A DNA stretch of 64,000 nt from Lachnospiraceae bacterium (GTDB lineage Bacteria > Bacillota > Clostridia > Lachnospirales > Lachnospiraceae): assembly GCA_014804485.1 (NCBI GenBank), contig JAAUZT010000011.1:71745-135744 (forward strand), in the 5' to 3' direction. The position numbers and the translations under genes were made by a program. Shown here in pieces: positions 24,976-35,014 of this stretch. The notes under the pieces were generated by a model. It saw nothing but the letters and a program-made list of their open reading frames with translations, made no database searches and was not told the DNA's origin. Within the stretch, counting starts at the first letter, position 1; the number at the start of each line of letters is the position of its first letter.

Positions 24976-26382
24976 ATGAAAGATAATCAGAGCGAGCAAA
25001 ACATAGGAGAACAGATCACTGAGGCTCTGTCGGATGCTTTACAGAGCGGAGATTTCAGCGACCTGAACAGGCTGGTCTCCGAAAGTGTGACAAACGCCTT
25101 AAATGAAGTCGGAAAATACATCCCGTTCATAGATCCCGGCGATACGCAGAGAACATCGCCCGGACAGGGGCAGACACGGAAGCCGTCGCACAGACAAGAG
25201 TCGCCATATACAGCCCAACAGACACGGGAACAGGTACGCTGGCAGGAGAAAGCGCAAAGACAGGAACAGGCACGCAGGCAAGCGCAACAGATGTACCAAA
25301 GAACGAATGCCGCTAAGCAGCATAATGACTCTTTTCAGAAGATGCCACAGGAAACCGCATGGCAATCGTCACCCTACACACCTGTACAATCGAATCATAC
25401 ATCGCTCCTTCCCGTTCCGTTTAAAAGGGTCGGAAATGTATCCAATGTCCTGTATCAAGTGTTTGGCGGAATCGGACTGGGCGGCACGCTGCTTACAACA
25501 TTTGCCATTGTAATTGATGGCGCTGTAAGTACCGTCGGCTGGATCACCAATCTACTCTTTCTTGCGTTTTTCGCGGGCATGATCCGGCTGGGAATCGGAC
25601 AGCGCAGACGTCTTAAGCTGGCGGAGCGCTACGTCGGACTGTGCGGCCGCAATATGTACGACGAGATCGAACATCTGGCCGCAAGCACAGGTCGTAAGAC
25701 ACGCCGCGTAATCAGGGATCTTCAGAAAATGATGAAGATCGGCATGTTCCCTGAAGGTCATCTGGATGAAAAGAAAACCTGCTTTATGTTAAACGACGGA
25801 ATCTACAATCAGTATCTGGAGACAGAAAACAACAGAAAGAGGCGGGAAGCGGAAAGCCAACTTCTCTCGTCCCGTCAGGATGTGCCGGATGCGCAGGAAA
25901 CAGCTGCCGGACGGTCACCGGATCTTACGGAACAGGAATCGGAATTAAACGCCATGATTGCAGAGGGAATGGAATGTATCCGTAAACTACGGATTCTCAA
26001 TGACAAGATTCCCGGAGAAGTGATCTCTGCTAAACTTTTTACGCTGGAAAACCTGTTAAAGGACCTTTTTGACAGCGTAAGGGAACACCCGGAACAGATG
26101 CAACGGATGCATAAATTGATGAACTACTACCTTCCTACCACCTTGAAGCTGGTGGAATCCTATGAAGAATTTGACAGGGTGAGCGTTCCGGGAGACGACA
26201 TCATAGCCGCCAAAGCCGAGATCGAAAATACTCTGGATACGATCAATCAGGCATTTGCAGAACTTTTAAACAATCTCTTCCAAGATGCAGTGCTGGATGC
26301 CACCACCGACGCACAGGTGCTAAAGACTATGCTTGCCAGTGAAGGATTGATGAATGAAATGGATTTTACAACCAATAAATGA
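24976..26382 (+). CDS. XpaC-like membrane protein (5-bromo-4-chloroindolyl phosphate hydrolysis family)
   Basis: The 468-aa protein has three parts: an acidic N-terminus (NIGEQITEALSDALQSGDFS), a Gln/Arg-rich disordered segment at residues about 55-120 (EKAQRQEQARRQAQQ), and two hydrophobic helices at about 155-210 (GGIGLGGTLLTTFAIVIDG and WITNLLFLAFFAGMIRLG) preceding a C-terminal helical domain. Position upstream of telA and the XpaC-type C-terminus support the assignment. The original activity is doubtful; these pairs are linked to toxic-anion and envelope stress. ATG 24976 with GAGG 12 nt upstream is preferred to the TTG at 24922. Confidence 0.85.
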   Translation: MKDNQSEQNIGEQITEALSDALQSGDFSDLNRLVSESVTNALNEVGKYIPFIDPGDTQRTSPGQGQTRKPSHRQESPYTAQQTREQVRWQEKAQRQEQARRQAQQMYQRTNAAKQHNDSFQKMPQETAWQSSPYTPVQSNHTSLLPVPFKRVGNVSNVLYQVFGGIGLGGTLLTTFAIVIDGAVSTVGWITNLLFLAFFAGMIRLGIGQRRRLKLAERYVGLCGRNMYDEIEHLAASTGRKTRRVIRDLQKMMKIGMFPEGHLDEKKTCFMLNDGIYNQYLETENNRKRREAESQLLSSRQDVPDAQETAAGRSPDLTEQESELNAMIAEGMECIRKLRILNDKIPGEVISAKLFTLENLLKDLFDSVREHPEQMQRMHKLMNYYLPTTLKLVESYEEFDRVSVPGDDIIAAKAEIENTLDTINQAFAELLNNLFQDAVLDATTDAQVLKTMLASEGLMNEMDFTTNK

Positions 26383-26400
26383 TAAACGGAGGAAAATAAA

Positions 26401-27570
26401 ATGAGCAATAATCTGGATGAAATGTTAAAAGAAGCGCCTTCCCTGACTCTGGAGCCTTTTGAGCCGACAGAAATAGTGGAAAGTCCTGCTCTCTTCGCCA
26501 AGGAGGAAGAAGCTAAAGTTCCCGAAGTGGTATTAACGCCTGAGGAACAGAAAATGGTGGATGACTTTGCCGCGCAGATCGATATTACTAACACCCAGAT
26601 GGTGATGCAGTACGGTGCCGGCAGTCAGAAAAAGATTGCGGATTTCTCCGAAAACGCTCTGAACAACGTTAGAACCAAGGATATGGGCGAGATCGGTCAG
26701 ATGCTTGCGAACGTGGTCACAGAACTTAAAGATTTCGGAGAGGAAGAAGAAAAAGGATTTTTCGGATTTTTAAAAAAGGGCGGCAACAAGCTGGAAAGCC
26801 TGAAGATCAAATACGACAAGGCGGAAGCAAATATTAACAAGATCTGCAAGGTTATGGAGGATCATCAGGTGACCCTCTTAAAAGATGCCGCCATGCTTGA
26901 CAAGATGTACGAGCTGAATCTTAATTATTTCAAAGAGCTCTCCATGTATATATTAGCCGGCAAACAAAAACTGAATCATGCCAGAACCGTTGAACTTGCT
27001 GCCCTTTTAGAGAAAGCGGAGCAAAGCTCTCTCCCGGAAGATACACAGGCCGCCAACGATTATGCCGCCATGTGTGAGCGTTTCGAGAAGAAAATATACG
27101 ATCTTGAACTGACCAGAACGATCGCCATGCAGATGGCGCCTCAGATCCGGCTGATTCAAAGTAACGATACCGCCATGTCGGAGAAAATACAGTCCACCCT
27201 GGTGAATACAATTCCCCTCTGGAAAAGCCAGATGGTAATCGCTATCGGGCTGAATCACTCCAGTGAAGCAGCTAAAGCCCAGAAAGAAGTGACTGATATG
27301 ACCAATGCTCTTCTGAAGAAAAATGCGGAAGCGTTAAAGACCGCCACAATCGAGACGGCACGGGAAAGCGAGCGTGGCATCGTGGATATTGAAACCCTCA
27401 CCGCTACCAATCAGACCCTGATCAGTACGCTGGATGAAGTGATAAAAATTCAGGAAGAAGGCCGCACCAAACGCCAGAACGCAGAAGTAGAGCTTGTCCG
27501 GATCGAGGATGAAATGCGCGAGAAGCTCTTAGCTGTCAGCCGTTCTTCACGCCCTTCGGCAGAAAGCTGA
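26401..27570 (+). CDS. TelA/YaaN-family toxic anion resistance protein
   Basis: The 389-aa, mostly coiled-coil protein has MQYGAGSQKKIADFSENALN and RTKDMGEIGQMLANVVTELK followed by FLKKGGNKLESLKIKYD, the conserved TelA pattern, then IETLTATNQTLISTLDEVI near the end. Family members are linked to tellurite and other anion or antibiotic stress; the mechanism is unclear. GGAGG lies 8 nt before ATG 26401, 18 nt after xpaC. The stop codon is directly abutted by the stop codon of the convergent ygiQ gene, leaving no room for a terminator. Confidence 0.92.
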   Translation: MSNNLDEMLKEAPSLTLEPFEPTEIVESPALFAKEEEAKVPEVVLTPEEQKMVDDFAAQIDITNTQMVMQYGAGSQKKIADFSENALNNVRTKDMGEIGQMLANVVTELKDFGEEEEKGFFGFLKKGGNKLESLKIKYDKAEANINKICKVMEDHQVTLLKDAAMLDKMYELNLNYFKELSMYILAGKQKLNHARTVELAALLEKAEQSSLPEDTQAANDYAAMCERFEKKIYDLELTRTIAMQMAPQIRLIQSNDTAMSEKIQSTLVNTIPLWKSQMVIAIGLNHSSEAAKAQKEVTDMTNALLKKNAEALKTATIETARESERGIVDIETLTATNQTLISTLDEVIKIQEEGRTKRQNAEVELVRIEDEMREKLLAVSRSSRPSAES

Positions 27571-29493
27571 TCATCCTTTCTTTTTGTGTACATTGCGAAT
27601 GGTTCTTTTCTTGCCGCCTTTATCTCTATTCTTTTGCGGGGAGCGCCTGACATCCGTCTTTATTCTTTTGTCAGGTTTCCCCGCTTCGTTTCGGTTTGCT
27701 GATTTTCTCGGTCTGATCACGCACTTCTTATCAAACCCGATCAGATCCTCTCTGCCGCCTTTGATCAGCGCTTCTCTGACAAGGTCATAATTATTCGGAT
27801 TGCGGTACTGAATCAGTGCCCTCTGCATCGCTTTTTCATGAGGATTGCGGCAGACATACACTTTCTTCCCATTCCTGGGATCAATTCCCGTATAGTACAT
27901 GACTGTGGACACGGTAGACGGTGTCGGATAGAAATCCTGCACCTGTTCCGGCATATATCCCAAATCCCGCAAATACTCTGCTAACTCGATTGCTTCCTTA
28001 AGCGTAGATCCCGGATGGGAGGACATCAGATACGGCACAAGAAACTGTTTTTTGCCGAGCTGTTCATTGATTTTATAATATTTGCGTACAAAGCTCTCAT
28101 AGACTTCCTTCTTCGGCTTGCCGAGTTTGGAAAGCACTGCATCAGAAATATGCTCCGGCGCTACCTTGAGCTGGCCGCTGACATGATGCTCCACCAACTC
28201 CCTGAAAAAAGTATCGTCAGGATCTGCCATCAGATAATCGAAGCGGATGCCGGAACGAACAAACACTTTCTTGATGCCGGGAAGCGCCCGCAGTTTACGA
28301 AGCAGCGCCAGATAATCGGAATGGTCCACTTCCATATTAGGACATGGTTCGGGGAAAAGACACTGCCTGTTCTTGCAGACCCCCTGCGTCATCTGTTTTC
28401 TGCATGACGGGTGTCTGAAATTTGCCGTAGGCCCGCCCACATCATGGATATAGCCCTTAAAATCTTTATCCTGTATCATCAGCTCCGCTTCTTTTATGAT
28501 CGACTCATGGCTTCTGACCTGAACCGTTCTTCCCTGATGAAAAGTGAGTGCGCAGAAATTACAGCCGCCGAAACATCCTCTGTTGCTGACCAGCGAAAAC
28601 TTAATCTCCGAGATTGCCGGAACACCGCCCGCCTCCTCGTAAGACGGATGGTATGTGCGCATATACGGCAGATCGTAGATTTCATCCATCTCTTCCGTTG
28701 TAAGCGGCGGCTGCGGCGGATTCTGCACCACGCAGACACCGTTCGGATATTCTTCAATCAAGGTCTTACCGGTAAACGGATCGGTATTACAGTATTGAAT
28801 CTGAAAACTTTCCGCATATCTGCGCGGTTCCGCCTTCATGGCATCATAAGAAGGAAGCGTGACACCGTCATAGATACCCTCGCTTTCTTTTGTTTTATAG
28901 ACTGTCCCCGGAATAAACGTGATATCTTTAACCGCAATACCACTGTCCAACGCTTCCGCGATCTCCACAATCGACTTCTCTCCCATGCCGTATGAGATCA
29001 AGTCCGCCTGACTGTCCAACAGAATAGAACGCTTGAAGCTGTCCGACCAGTAATCGTAATGCGCCATACGCCGAAGACTCGCCTCAATACCGCCGATAAT
29101 AACAGGAATATCCTTATAAACGCGACGAATCAGATTGCCATAGACTACCGTGGCGTGATCCGGTCTTTTGTATGGCTCGCCGCCCGGCGTATAGGCATCG
29201 ACCGGTCGATGTTTACCGGACACATAATAGTGGTTTACCATGGAATCCATATTACCGCCGGATATGAGAAACCCCAATCTGGGCTTACCAAGAACCGTAA
29301 TGCTCTCCTCATCTTTCCAGTCCGGCTGTGCAATGATTCCCACACTGTATCCGCGGGACTGCAGGACTCTGCTGATAATGGCATGTCCGAAAGAAGGATG
29401 ATCCACATAGGCATCCCCGATGACATAGACGAAATCCAGCTGTTCTATGCCCTGTTCTTCCATATCCTTTTTAGAAATCGGTAAAAATCCCAT
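27571..29493 (-). CDS. YgiQ-family radical SAM protein
   Basis: The 640-aa protein starts [20 protein letters not shown] and has the N-terminal YgiQ pattern [20 protein letters not shown] with [20 protein letters not shown], and the radical SAM motif [14 protein letters not shown]. The C-terminus is highly basic ([19 protein letters not shown]), suggesting nucleic-acid contact. The function is unknown. I start it at ATG 29493 with GGAG 9 nt upstream; a GTG 15 codons earlier overlaps the stop of the HAD gene. It is the last gene of the rsuA-HAD-ygiQ unit and abuts telA tail to tail. Confidence 0.93.
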   Translation of the reverse strand: MGFLPISKKDMEEQGIEQLDFVYVIGDAYVDHPSFGHAIISRVLQSRGYSVGIIAQPDWKDEESITVLGKPRLGFLISGGNMDSMVNHYYVSGKHRPVDAYTPGGEPYKRPDHATVVYGNLIRRVYKDIPVIIGGIEASLRRMAHYDYWSDSFKRSILLDSQADLISYGMGEKSIVEIAEALDSGIAVKDITFIPGTVYKTKESEGIYDGVTLPSYDAMKAEPRRYAESFQIQYCNTDPFTGKTLIEEYPNGVCVVQNPPQPPLTTEEMDEIYDLPYMRTYHPSYEEAGGVPAISEIKFSLVSNRGCFGGCNFCALTFHQGRTVQVRSHESIIKEAELMIQDKDFKGYIHDVGGPTANFRHPSCRKQMTQGVCKNRQCLFPEPCPNMEVDHSDYLALLRKLRALPGIKKVFVRSGIRFDYLMADPDDTFFRELVEHHVSGQLKVAPEHISDAVLSKLGKPKKEVYESFVRKYYKINEQLGKKQFLVPYLMSSHPGSTLKEAIELAEYLRDLGYMPEQVQDFYPTPSTVSTVMYYTGIDPRNGKKVYVCRNPHEKAMQRALIQYRNPNNYDLVREALIKGGREDLIGFDKKCVIRPRKSANRNEAGKPDKRIKTDVRRSPQKNRDKGGKKRTIRNVHKKKG

Positions 29494-29537
29494 CTTCACT
29501 TGCTCCTGTTTTACAGTCGGTACATAACCTCTTTGCA

Positions 29538-30191
29538 CTAAGCTAAAATTCCGTTTTCTATTAACTCTTTAAAATGATATGTATAGTAATCCGACTGAAT
29601 ACGCTTCTCATTATCCTGATACTCCGAATATTTATCGTAAACGGCACAAACCCTCATGCCGGCTGCTCTGCCTGCCTGAATGCCCGGTATAATATCCTCG
29701 AACACAAGACAGTTCTCCGGTGCAACGTTAAGCTCTTTCGCTACCGCCAGATAAATATCCGGTGCCGGCTTACCTTTCGCCACATCGCAGCCTGTCATGA
29801 TACACTCAAAATATTGATTCAATCCATGTACTTTCACAACATTTTCCACCAGTTCTCTGGAATTGCTTGTGGCGATTCCGGCCTTTATTCCGTGTTCCAT
29901 ACAATATTCCAGAAGCTCAGTCACGCCTTCTTTTACAGGCACTTCATAGGTATATTTATCCCACGCCATACGGTTCCACTCTTCCTTAATCGTATCTAAG
30001 TCATCCGGAAGGTTAAACCGCTCTTTGAAATATGCAGCTGTCTCGCTAAAACTCATTCCTTCAATGCACATCTGCAGATTATCCGGCAAGGTTATCCCAA
30101 ATTTACCAAGATATTCTATATCAATTGCTTTCCATAACCACATGGAATCCACCATGGAGCCGTCAAGATCAAAAATAACCGCTTCTATCAT
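29538..30191 (-). CDS. HAD-superfamily phosphatase (beta-phosphoglucomutase-like)
   Basis: The 217-aa protein has the HAD motifs [10 protein letters not shown] (motif I, with nucleophile Asp), ATSNSRELV (motif II), [10 protein letters not shown] (motif III Lys) and [12 protein letters not shown] (motif IV). A helical cap with [17 protein letters not shown] lies between motifs I and II. The substrate, a sugar phosphate or similar, is not decidable. Its ATG overlaps the stop of the upstream rRNA pseudouridine synthase gene by 4 nt (ATGA), so they are translationally coupled. Confidence 0.93.
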   Translation of the reverse strand: MIEAVIFDLDGSMVDSMWLWKAIDIEYLGKFGITLPDNLQMCIEGMSFSETAAYFKERFNLPDDLDTIKEEWNRMAWDKYTYEVPVKEGVTELLEYCMEHGIKAGIATSNSRELVENVVKVHGLNQYFECIMTGCDVAKGKPAPDIYLAVAKELNVAPENCLVFEDIIPGIQAGRAAGMRVCAVYDKYSEYQDNEKRIQSDYYTYHFKELIENGILA

Positions 30192-30889
30192 TTGTTTTCT
30201 CCCAGTCTCTCTTTTTCCTCTTCTGTCAGTCTGCGGTAACTTCCTCTCGGAAGTTCCGAATCCAGTGTAAGAGTCCCCATGCGTATTCTTTTCAGGTAAG
30301 TAACTTCATTACCAACCGTGTGCAGCATGCGCTTGACTTGATGGAATTTACCTTCCGTAATCGTCAGTGTAATCTTATTATCCTCCAATATGCGAACTAC
30401 TGCGGGCTTCGTCAATGACTTTTCACCGATATCCACGCCCTGTTCCAACAGCACCTTTTGTTTCTCGTCAAACGGCTTCTCAAGATGACACTCGTATTCC
30501 TTCTCCACATGCTTGGACGGCGAAAGCAATTCATGTGCAAGTACACCATCATTGGTAATAAGCAGGAGTCCTTCCGTGTCTTTATCCAGCCTTCCTACCG
30601 GAAAAAGATCATTTCGTCTGTCCTCTCCAAACAGATCAAGCACCGTCTGGTCATGTTGATCTTCGGTGGCGGACACTATGCCTGCGGGTTTATGCAGCAT
30701 GTAATACACATACGGCTCATAGGAACAGAATTGTCCTTTATAATATACTTTATCCGCTTTTTCGTCGATATGCTGTTCCGGTCTGCGGACTGCATGAGCA
30801 TTGACCGTCACCAGACCTGCCTTAATATCCTTTTTGATCTGGCTTCTCGTGCCAAGGTTACAATCACATAGAAATTTATCTAATCGCAT
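30188..30889 (-). CDS. RsuA-family 16S/23S rRNA pseudouridine synthase
   Basis: The 233-aa protein has an S4 domain (MRLDKFLCDCNLGTRSQIKK, residues 1-50) and the catalytic motif GRLDKDTEGLLLITND, with EGKFHQVKRMLHTVGNEV near the C-terminus. This identifies the RsuA/RluB/E/F group; whether it acts on 16S or 23S rRNA is not decided by sequence. It starts the rsuA-HAD-ygiQ unit. AGGAG lies 12 nt before ATG 30889. A divergent ylbJ begins 220 bp away. Confidence 0.92.
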   Translation of the reverse strand: MRLDKFLCDCNLGTRSQIKKDIKAGLVTVNAHAVRRPEQHIDEKADKVYYKGQFCSYEPYVYYMLHKPAGIVSATEDQHDQTVLDLFGEDRRNDLFPVGRLDKDTEGLLLITNDGVLAHELLSPSKHVEKEYECHLEKPFDEKQKVLLEQGVDIGEKSLTKPAVVRILEDNKITLTITEGKFHQVKRMLHTVGNEVTYLKRIRMGTLTLDSELPRGSYRRLTEEEKERLGENK

Positions 30890-31110
30890 CGATCTATTTG
30901 TCTCCTATAGTTAACGACATTAAAAATTTCGCTATCGGGCTTGTTTTTCAATCATCAAGATTCTCAGCAACATCTGTATAATCATGCTATTACGGGAATA
31001 TATATAGAACAACCCTATCTTATATAGCAACGCACATTCCTCCATCCGTTCCCTATGGAAATATAAAGTCACAAAATATCTTCACAGTCTTTTTGAAAGG
31101 AATTTTGATC

Positions 31111-32085
31111 ATGAGCCAAACCGATAAATTCTACAGAGTTCTCTTTACAGTTCTTTCTATATACTTAGTTTTCCTGCTGCTTCGCTATCCGGCGCTCTCC
31201 TTAGAATATGCTTCTACCGGACTGAACCTATGGTTCGCCAAGATGGTTCCCACACTTCTTCCGTTCATGATTCTCTCCGGTATTATGATCCGCATGAACC
31301 TGACGGAAGGCTTTGTCAGCCTGCTGCATCCGCTGCTGTATCGCATATTCGGCACGTCCAAAAACGGATCTTACACCATCACTATGGGCTTTCTGTGCGG
31401 ATTCCCCATGGGTGCAAAGATCGTGGGAGAACTCTATGAATCCGGAAAGCTGTCCCGCGAAGAAAGTACAAAGCTACTGTATTTCTGTAACAATATCGGT
31501 CCGATCTATTTCCTAAGTTATGTTGTTCCGACTCTTTCCATTGAGAAACCGCTCATTCCGCTTCTGATCATGTACGGTATACCGTTGTTGTACGGAATTA
31601 TACTCTTCCACGTCCCATTACTGCGCCATGTGACAATTCCTTTATCAGCGGCCAAGCATGGTAATAGTTTACAGAAACGTGATACCTCCGCCATTGAGCA
31701 ATTACCATCGCAGCCCAGGCGTATGCCTCTGCTTACCGCCATAGATGCCTCTGTATTATCAGGGCTTCTCGGTATTGCCAGATTAGGCGGCTACATGGTG
31801 TTCTTTAATCTGCTCAACATCGCCTTTGTGCCTTTTCGTCATGTCAACACGGAATTTCTTAATGTCTACCGGTGTATTCTGGAAATTACAAGTGGAATTG
31901 ACTATTCTGGTCAGTCGCTTTTTTATCCCATCCTCATATTGCTGCCTTTCGGCGGATTCTCATGTATTGCCCAGACTTACAGTATGATCCGGCAGACTGA
32001 TCTGTCCATACGCCCATATATTTTCCATAAAACGATTCAGACCGCGTTCACTGCCGTATGCTACTTTTTGTTGTCTATATTTTAG
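31111..32085 (+). CDS. ylbJ: YlbJ-like sporulation integral membrane protein
   Basis: The 324-aa multi-pass protein has the Gate/nucleoside-recognition style: ALSLEYASTGLNLWFAKMVP, TLLPFMILSG, MGFLCGFPMGAKIVGELYESG and YFCNNIGPIYFLSYVV, diagnostic of YlbJ. YlbJ is needed for efficient spore cortex formation and lies next to coaD in Bacillus (ylbH-ylbI-ylbJ), matching the rsmD-coaD neighbourhood here. ATG 31111 has AAAGGA 9 nt upstream; a TTG six codons earlier is unlikely. Its 3' end overlaps the convergent amidase gene by 11 nt. Confidence 0.85.
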   Translation: MSQTDKFYRVLFTVLSIYLVFLLLRYPALSLEYASTGLNLWFAKMVPTLLPFMILSGIMIRMNLTEGFVSLLHPLLYRIFGTSKNGSYTITMGFLCGFPMGAKIVGELYESGKLSREESTKLLYFCNNIGPIYFLSYVVPTLSIEKPLIPLLIMYGIPLLYGIILFHVPLLRHVTIPLSAAKHGNSLQKRDTSAIEQLPSQPRRMPLLTAIDASVLSGLLGIARLGGYMVFFNLLNIAFVPFRHVNTEFLNVYRCILEITSGIDYSGQSLFYPILILLPFGGFSCIAQTYSMIRQTDLSIRPYIFHKTIQTAFTAVCYFLLSIF

Positions 32086-33517
32086 GTCTTCGCTTCTGCC
32101 GTCTGCGCCGCTTGCGTTTCGTTCCGCGTATGATCATTATCATGGATACCGTCATGGCAAGAACCAGCAGCGCACATACGATACATACTGTCATAAAATA
32201 GCGGAAGGATACCGGTTTATCTACTTCTTCCTCAGGCTCCGTTCTGGTGACACTGATACTCACCGGTTCTTTCTTAACAGGCACCACCGTCTTGGATATG
32301 CTCTCAAGCGCCCTCTGCGCCATCTGTTTTACCGCGATCTCTTCCGCGGTCTCATAATCCATGGAGGGCAGAGAAATCATGTTGCTGGCGGTATATAAGT
32401 CAAATCCGTTGTATCCGTTGACTATGATCTGCGGCATAACACGGGGTGGAACCTGCAGGGTAAAACTGAAAGTGTCTCTGCTCTTATCCGGCCAGCGCTG
32501 CAACTCGGAAAAATGCTCTCCGTTATCATAGCTGTAAGTATAATACAGCATACCGCTGTCATAATCCGCCGCGGAAACCTGAACTGTCACTTCACCGGTC
32601 TCCGTGTTCTGATCCGTCACTTCGATCATACAAATATCCGGCTCGGTTCGATCAGGCGCGACCACATGAGTAGGTACATCTACATGCACATTCTCATAAT
32701 TACTGTAATCTACTCCTAATATCTCTGATCGAAGTCTGAAATATTTGGCCACAGCCGTGGCATCCAGCCTTCCGAAATCCTGCAGTTTCTCATTATGGTC
32801 ATAGAAGGGTTTATCGTTCTCCTGATCCAAATGACAGTGTTCAATGAGAACACAGGGAATATCACGCTCCGTGGCATGACGGATGATACCGTAATAATCA
32901 GTCCCCTTATCATTCAGCCTGGTCTTAATACCTCTGGAATAGAGTCCCATATCCTGAAGCATATCGATCTCCACACTGGCAAAGCTGTATCCTTTGCTGT
33001 AGTTCTCACCAAACGCCGACACCCAGCATTCCGCGCCGAACAGCGTGTGATATGCCGACAGATTAAAATGCAGACAGAATATAAAATCAGCGTCCACGCT
33101 CTTGGCAAATTCGCAGCGTTCCTCCAAATCCAGCTCCTGATCACCATTTCTTGTAAGGTAAACGGTGATACCCTCATACTTTTCCAGTTCCTCTTTCATG
33201 GCATTTGCCACAACGATCGTCATTTCTTTCTCGGTATAATCCTCGTACTCACCGCCCAGATTCTTCCCGCCGTGTCCCGGATCTATGACGATCACGATCG
33301 GTTCCTGTCCGGCCTCTGAAAATCCATCCTGTGCTTCATCTCTTATACCACCTTCGCTCTCGGATTCCGTCGTCCCGACAGCAATTTCTTCCGCATGCAC
33401 GACACATCTCCCCAACGGCAGAAATAACCCTGCACAGACAAATAATACTGTTGTCAGGAAACGAAAATTTACCCACTTATAAATCTTACCCGTAATCGCG
33501 ATATTACAGCATTTCAA
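32075..33517 (-). CDS. N-acetylmuramoyl-L-alanine amidase (Amidase_3), membrane-anchored
   Basis: This cell-wall hydrolase cleaves the stem peptide from muramic acid. The 480-aa protein has a signal sequence (FRFLTTVLFVCAGLFLPLG, residues about 18-36), an Amidase_3 domain from about residue 75 to 250 (VIDPGHGGKNLGGEY, with Zn His; HFNLSA; LIEHCHLD with catalytic Glu), then a beta-rich region, and a C-terminal anchor helix (FMTVCIVCALLVLAMTVSMI) followed by a basic RGTKRKRRRRQKRRPK tail. The start is TTG 33517 with GAGGTGG 5 nt upstream. It overlaps ylbJ at the 3' end. Confidence 0.9.
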   Translation of the reverse strand: MKCCNIAITGKIYKWVNFRFLTTVLFVCAGLFLPLGRCVVHAEEIAVGTTESESEGGIRDEAQDGFSEAGQEPIVIVIDPGHGGKNLGGEYEDYTEKEMTIVVANAMKEELEKYEGITVYLTRNGDQELDLEERCEFAKSVDADFIFCLHFNLSAYHTLFGAECWVSAFGENYSKGYSFASVEIDMLQDMGLYSRGIKTRLNDKGTDYYGIIRHATERDIPCVLIEHCHLDQENDKPFYDHNEKLQDFGRLDATAVAKYFRLRSEILGVDYSNYENVHVDVPTHVVAPDRTEPDICMIEVTDQNTETGEVTVQVSAADYDSGMLYYTYSYDNGEHFSELQRWPDKSRDTFSFTLQVPPRVMPQIIVNGYNGFDLYTASNMISLPSMDYETAEEIAVKQMAQRALESISKTVVPVKKEPVSISVTRTEPEEEVDKPVSFRYFMTVCIVCALLVLAMTVSMIMIIRGTKRKRRRRQKRRPKI

Positions 33518-33638
33518 ACTGTTCCACCTCGTCTTATTTCTATAATCAAGTAGAGAAACTCTGTCTTCTCCTGCTTGCTATGCAGGGTGTATACCGCACC
33601 GCGGCCGATTTCCCTATACTCCCTGTGCATAATATAGA

Positions 33639-33662
33639 AGCCGGCTTCCCAGGAAACCGGCT
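33639..33662 (-). terminator. Hairpin downstream of the coiled-coil gene
   Basis: AGCCGGCTTCC (33639-33649) and GGAAACCGGCT (33652-33662) form a GC-rich stem with one G-U pair on the minus strand, followed by TCTATATT. It lies about 45 nt past the stop of the coiled-coil gene and ahead of the amidase gene. The U-tract is imperfect. Confidence 0.5.
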
Positions 33663-33705
33663 CACATACTTCATCTTATATCGGTATATTTATCACCATG
33701 CCGCA

Positions 33706-34308
33706 TTACATCAGATCCAGCTTCACAGGCTCCGATTCGCCTTCTGCCTCTTTCAGCATCTGCTCCACCTGCACCGGACGCAGTTCCGCACGATTCGCCT
33801 TCACGGTCTCATTATACCCGTTAATCGTGTTATAGAAACTCTCATAATGTTCCGTCGTTGTTGCCAAAGTCGCCGTCATGGCACTCTCCAGATTGGCCAG
33901 CATATCATCCAGATACTGCATGGCAGATGTACGAACCCCATTGGCTTCCGCAGTAGCGGTGTTAAGAATATCCTGCGCCTGCATGGTCGCCATACGAACT
34001 ACTTCATTCGCCTGCGCATAAGCCTGCTGCATGATTTCATGTTCATTGATCAATTCCGTAGTCTGTACGGTTGCATCTTTAATAAGTGCCTCCGCCTTGG
34101 AACGCGCATCATTCAAAATGGCTTCCTTATTGGAAATAATCTTCTGATAACGCTTGATCTCATCCGGCGTCTTCATGCGAAGTTCGCGCAGAAGGTCATC
34201 AATTTCTTCCTTATTGACAATAATATTTGTTTTGGATAGAGGCTGATATTTACAGCTGTCAATATAGTCTTCAATTTCGTCGATAAGTTGTTCGATTCTA
34301 CTGCTCAT
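33706..34308 (-). CDS. Coiled-coil protein of unknown function (DivIVA/ATPase-H-like)
   Basis: The 200-aa protein is largely helical, with heptad-like Ala/Glu/Lys pattern over residues 45-170 (for example RYQKIISNKEAILNDARSKA, TATAEANGVRTSAMQYLDDM). The N-terminus MSSRIEQLIDEIEDYID leads to NIIVNKEEIDDLLREL. It resembles a conserved lachnospiral protein that follows coaD and is often labelled ATPase or subunit-H-like; no enzymatic motif is visible. It starts 8 nt after the coaD stop, so it probably shares that transcript. A scaffolding role at division or the membrane is possible but unproven. Confidence 0.8.
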   Translation of the reverse strand: MSSRIEQLIDEIEDYIDSCKYQPLSKTNIIVNKEEIDDLLRELRMKTPDEIKRYQKIISNKEAILNDARSKAEALIKDATVQTTELINEHEIMQQAYAQANEVVRMATMQAQDILNTATAEANGVRTSAMQYLDDMLANLESAMTATLATTTEHYESFYNTINGYNETVKANRAELRPVQVEQMLKEAEGESEPVKLDLM

Positions 34309-34316
34309 CTTTACTC

Positions 34317-34805
34317 CTACCTGTTATGCCCATATTTTTCATAGATTAATTTGCCGACAAACTCCGGTACACACTGGGAAATATCGCCGTTGAAGCTGGC
34401 AATCTCCTTAACCGTCGAAGAACTCAGATACGCATATTCCAAACTGGTCGTTAAAAACATCGTGTCAAGATCTCCGCCGGAGAATTTCCGGTTAGTCTGT
34501 GCGATCTGAAGCTCATACTCAAAATCCGTAAAAGCACGTAATCCTCTGATCGCCACATGTATGTTCTGTTCTCTTGCATAATCAATCAACAGACCACTGA
34601 AGGAATCTATCTTTACATTTGTGATATCCTTCGTCGCCTCTTCTAACATCTTAACACGTTCTTCCACAGAAAACAATGGAGTCTTTGTTTTATTATTAAG
34701 CACACTGACCGTCAATTCGTCAAAAATTTCGGCCGCACGCTTGATAATATCTAAATGTCCGTATGTCACCGGATCAAAACTTCCCGGATAGATTGCTGCA
34801 CTCAT
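34317..34805 (-). CDS. coaD: Phosphopantetheine adenylyltransferase
   Basis: CoaD adenylylates 4'-phosphopantetheine in coenzyme A synthesis. The 162-aa protein has [20 protein letters not shown] (HxGH-type motif near residues 5-24) and [17 protein letters not shown] (ISSTxxK-type motif), both complete, and ends at [15 protein letters not shown], the usual C-terminus. It is close to rsmD, the standard Firmicutes arrangement (ylbH-ylbI), though 209 nt of spacer with repeats separate them here. Confidence 0.97.
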   Translation of the reverse strand: MSAAIYPGSFDPVTYGHLDIIKRAAEIFDELTVSVLNNKTKTPLFSVEERVKMLEEATKDITNVKIDSFSGLLIDYAREQNIHVAIRGLRAFTDFEYELQIAQTNRKFSGGDLDTMFLTTSLEYAYLSSSTVKEIASFNGDISQCVPEFVGKLIYEKYGHNR

Positions 34806-34870
34806 AAAACAGTTATATGCCTTTCTAAAAAGTAAATTTGCTTCGCAACATTAACAAACGAACAAGTTCG

Positions 34871-34920
34871 ATTGCGAGATATTGCTCATGAGATGCTGCG
34901 CATCTCCGCAAACTCGAAAA
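34871..34920. repeat. Dispersed palindromic motif (GCGAGAT...CGCAAACTCGAAAA)
   Basis: Between rsmD and coaD, ATTGCGAGAT (34871-34880) is followed by a perfect 7-bp hairpin GAGATGC/GCATCTC (34890-34906) and then GCAAACTCGAAAA (34908-34920). The last 13 bases occur exactly, in the opposite orientation, at 44477-44489, and a diverged relative is at 57073-57105. It looks like a small dispersed palindromic element. Confidence 0.5.
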
Positions 34921-35014
34921 AAAGAAGAGTCTTTGTATACATAATAAAACAATTTTGCGAAAATGTCTTTACTTATTTTTCAATTTATGTATTTTTTTAC
35001 AAAAATATGGCAAT

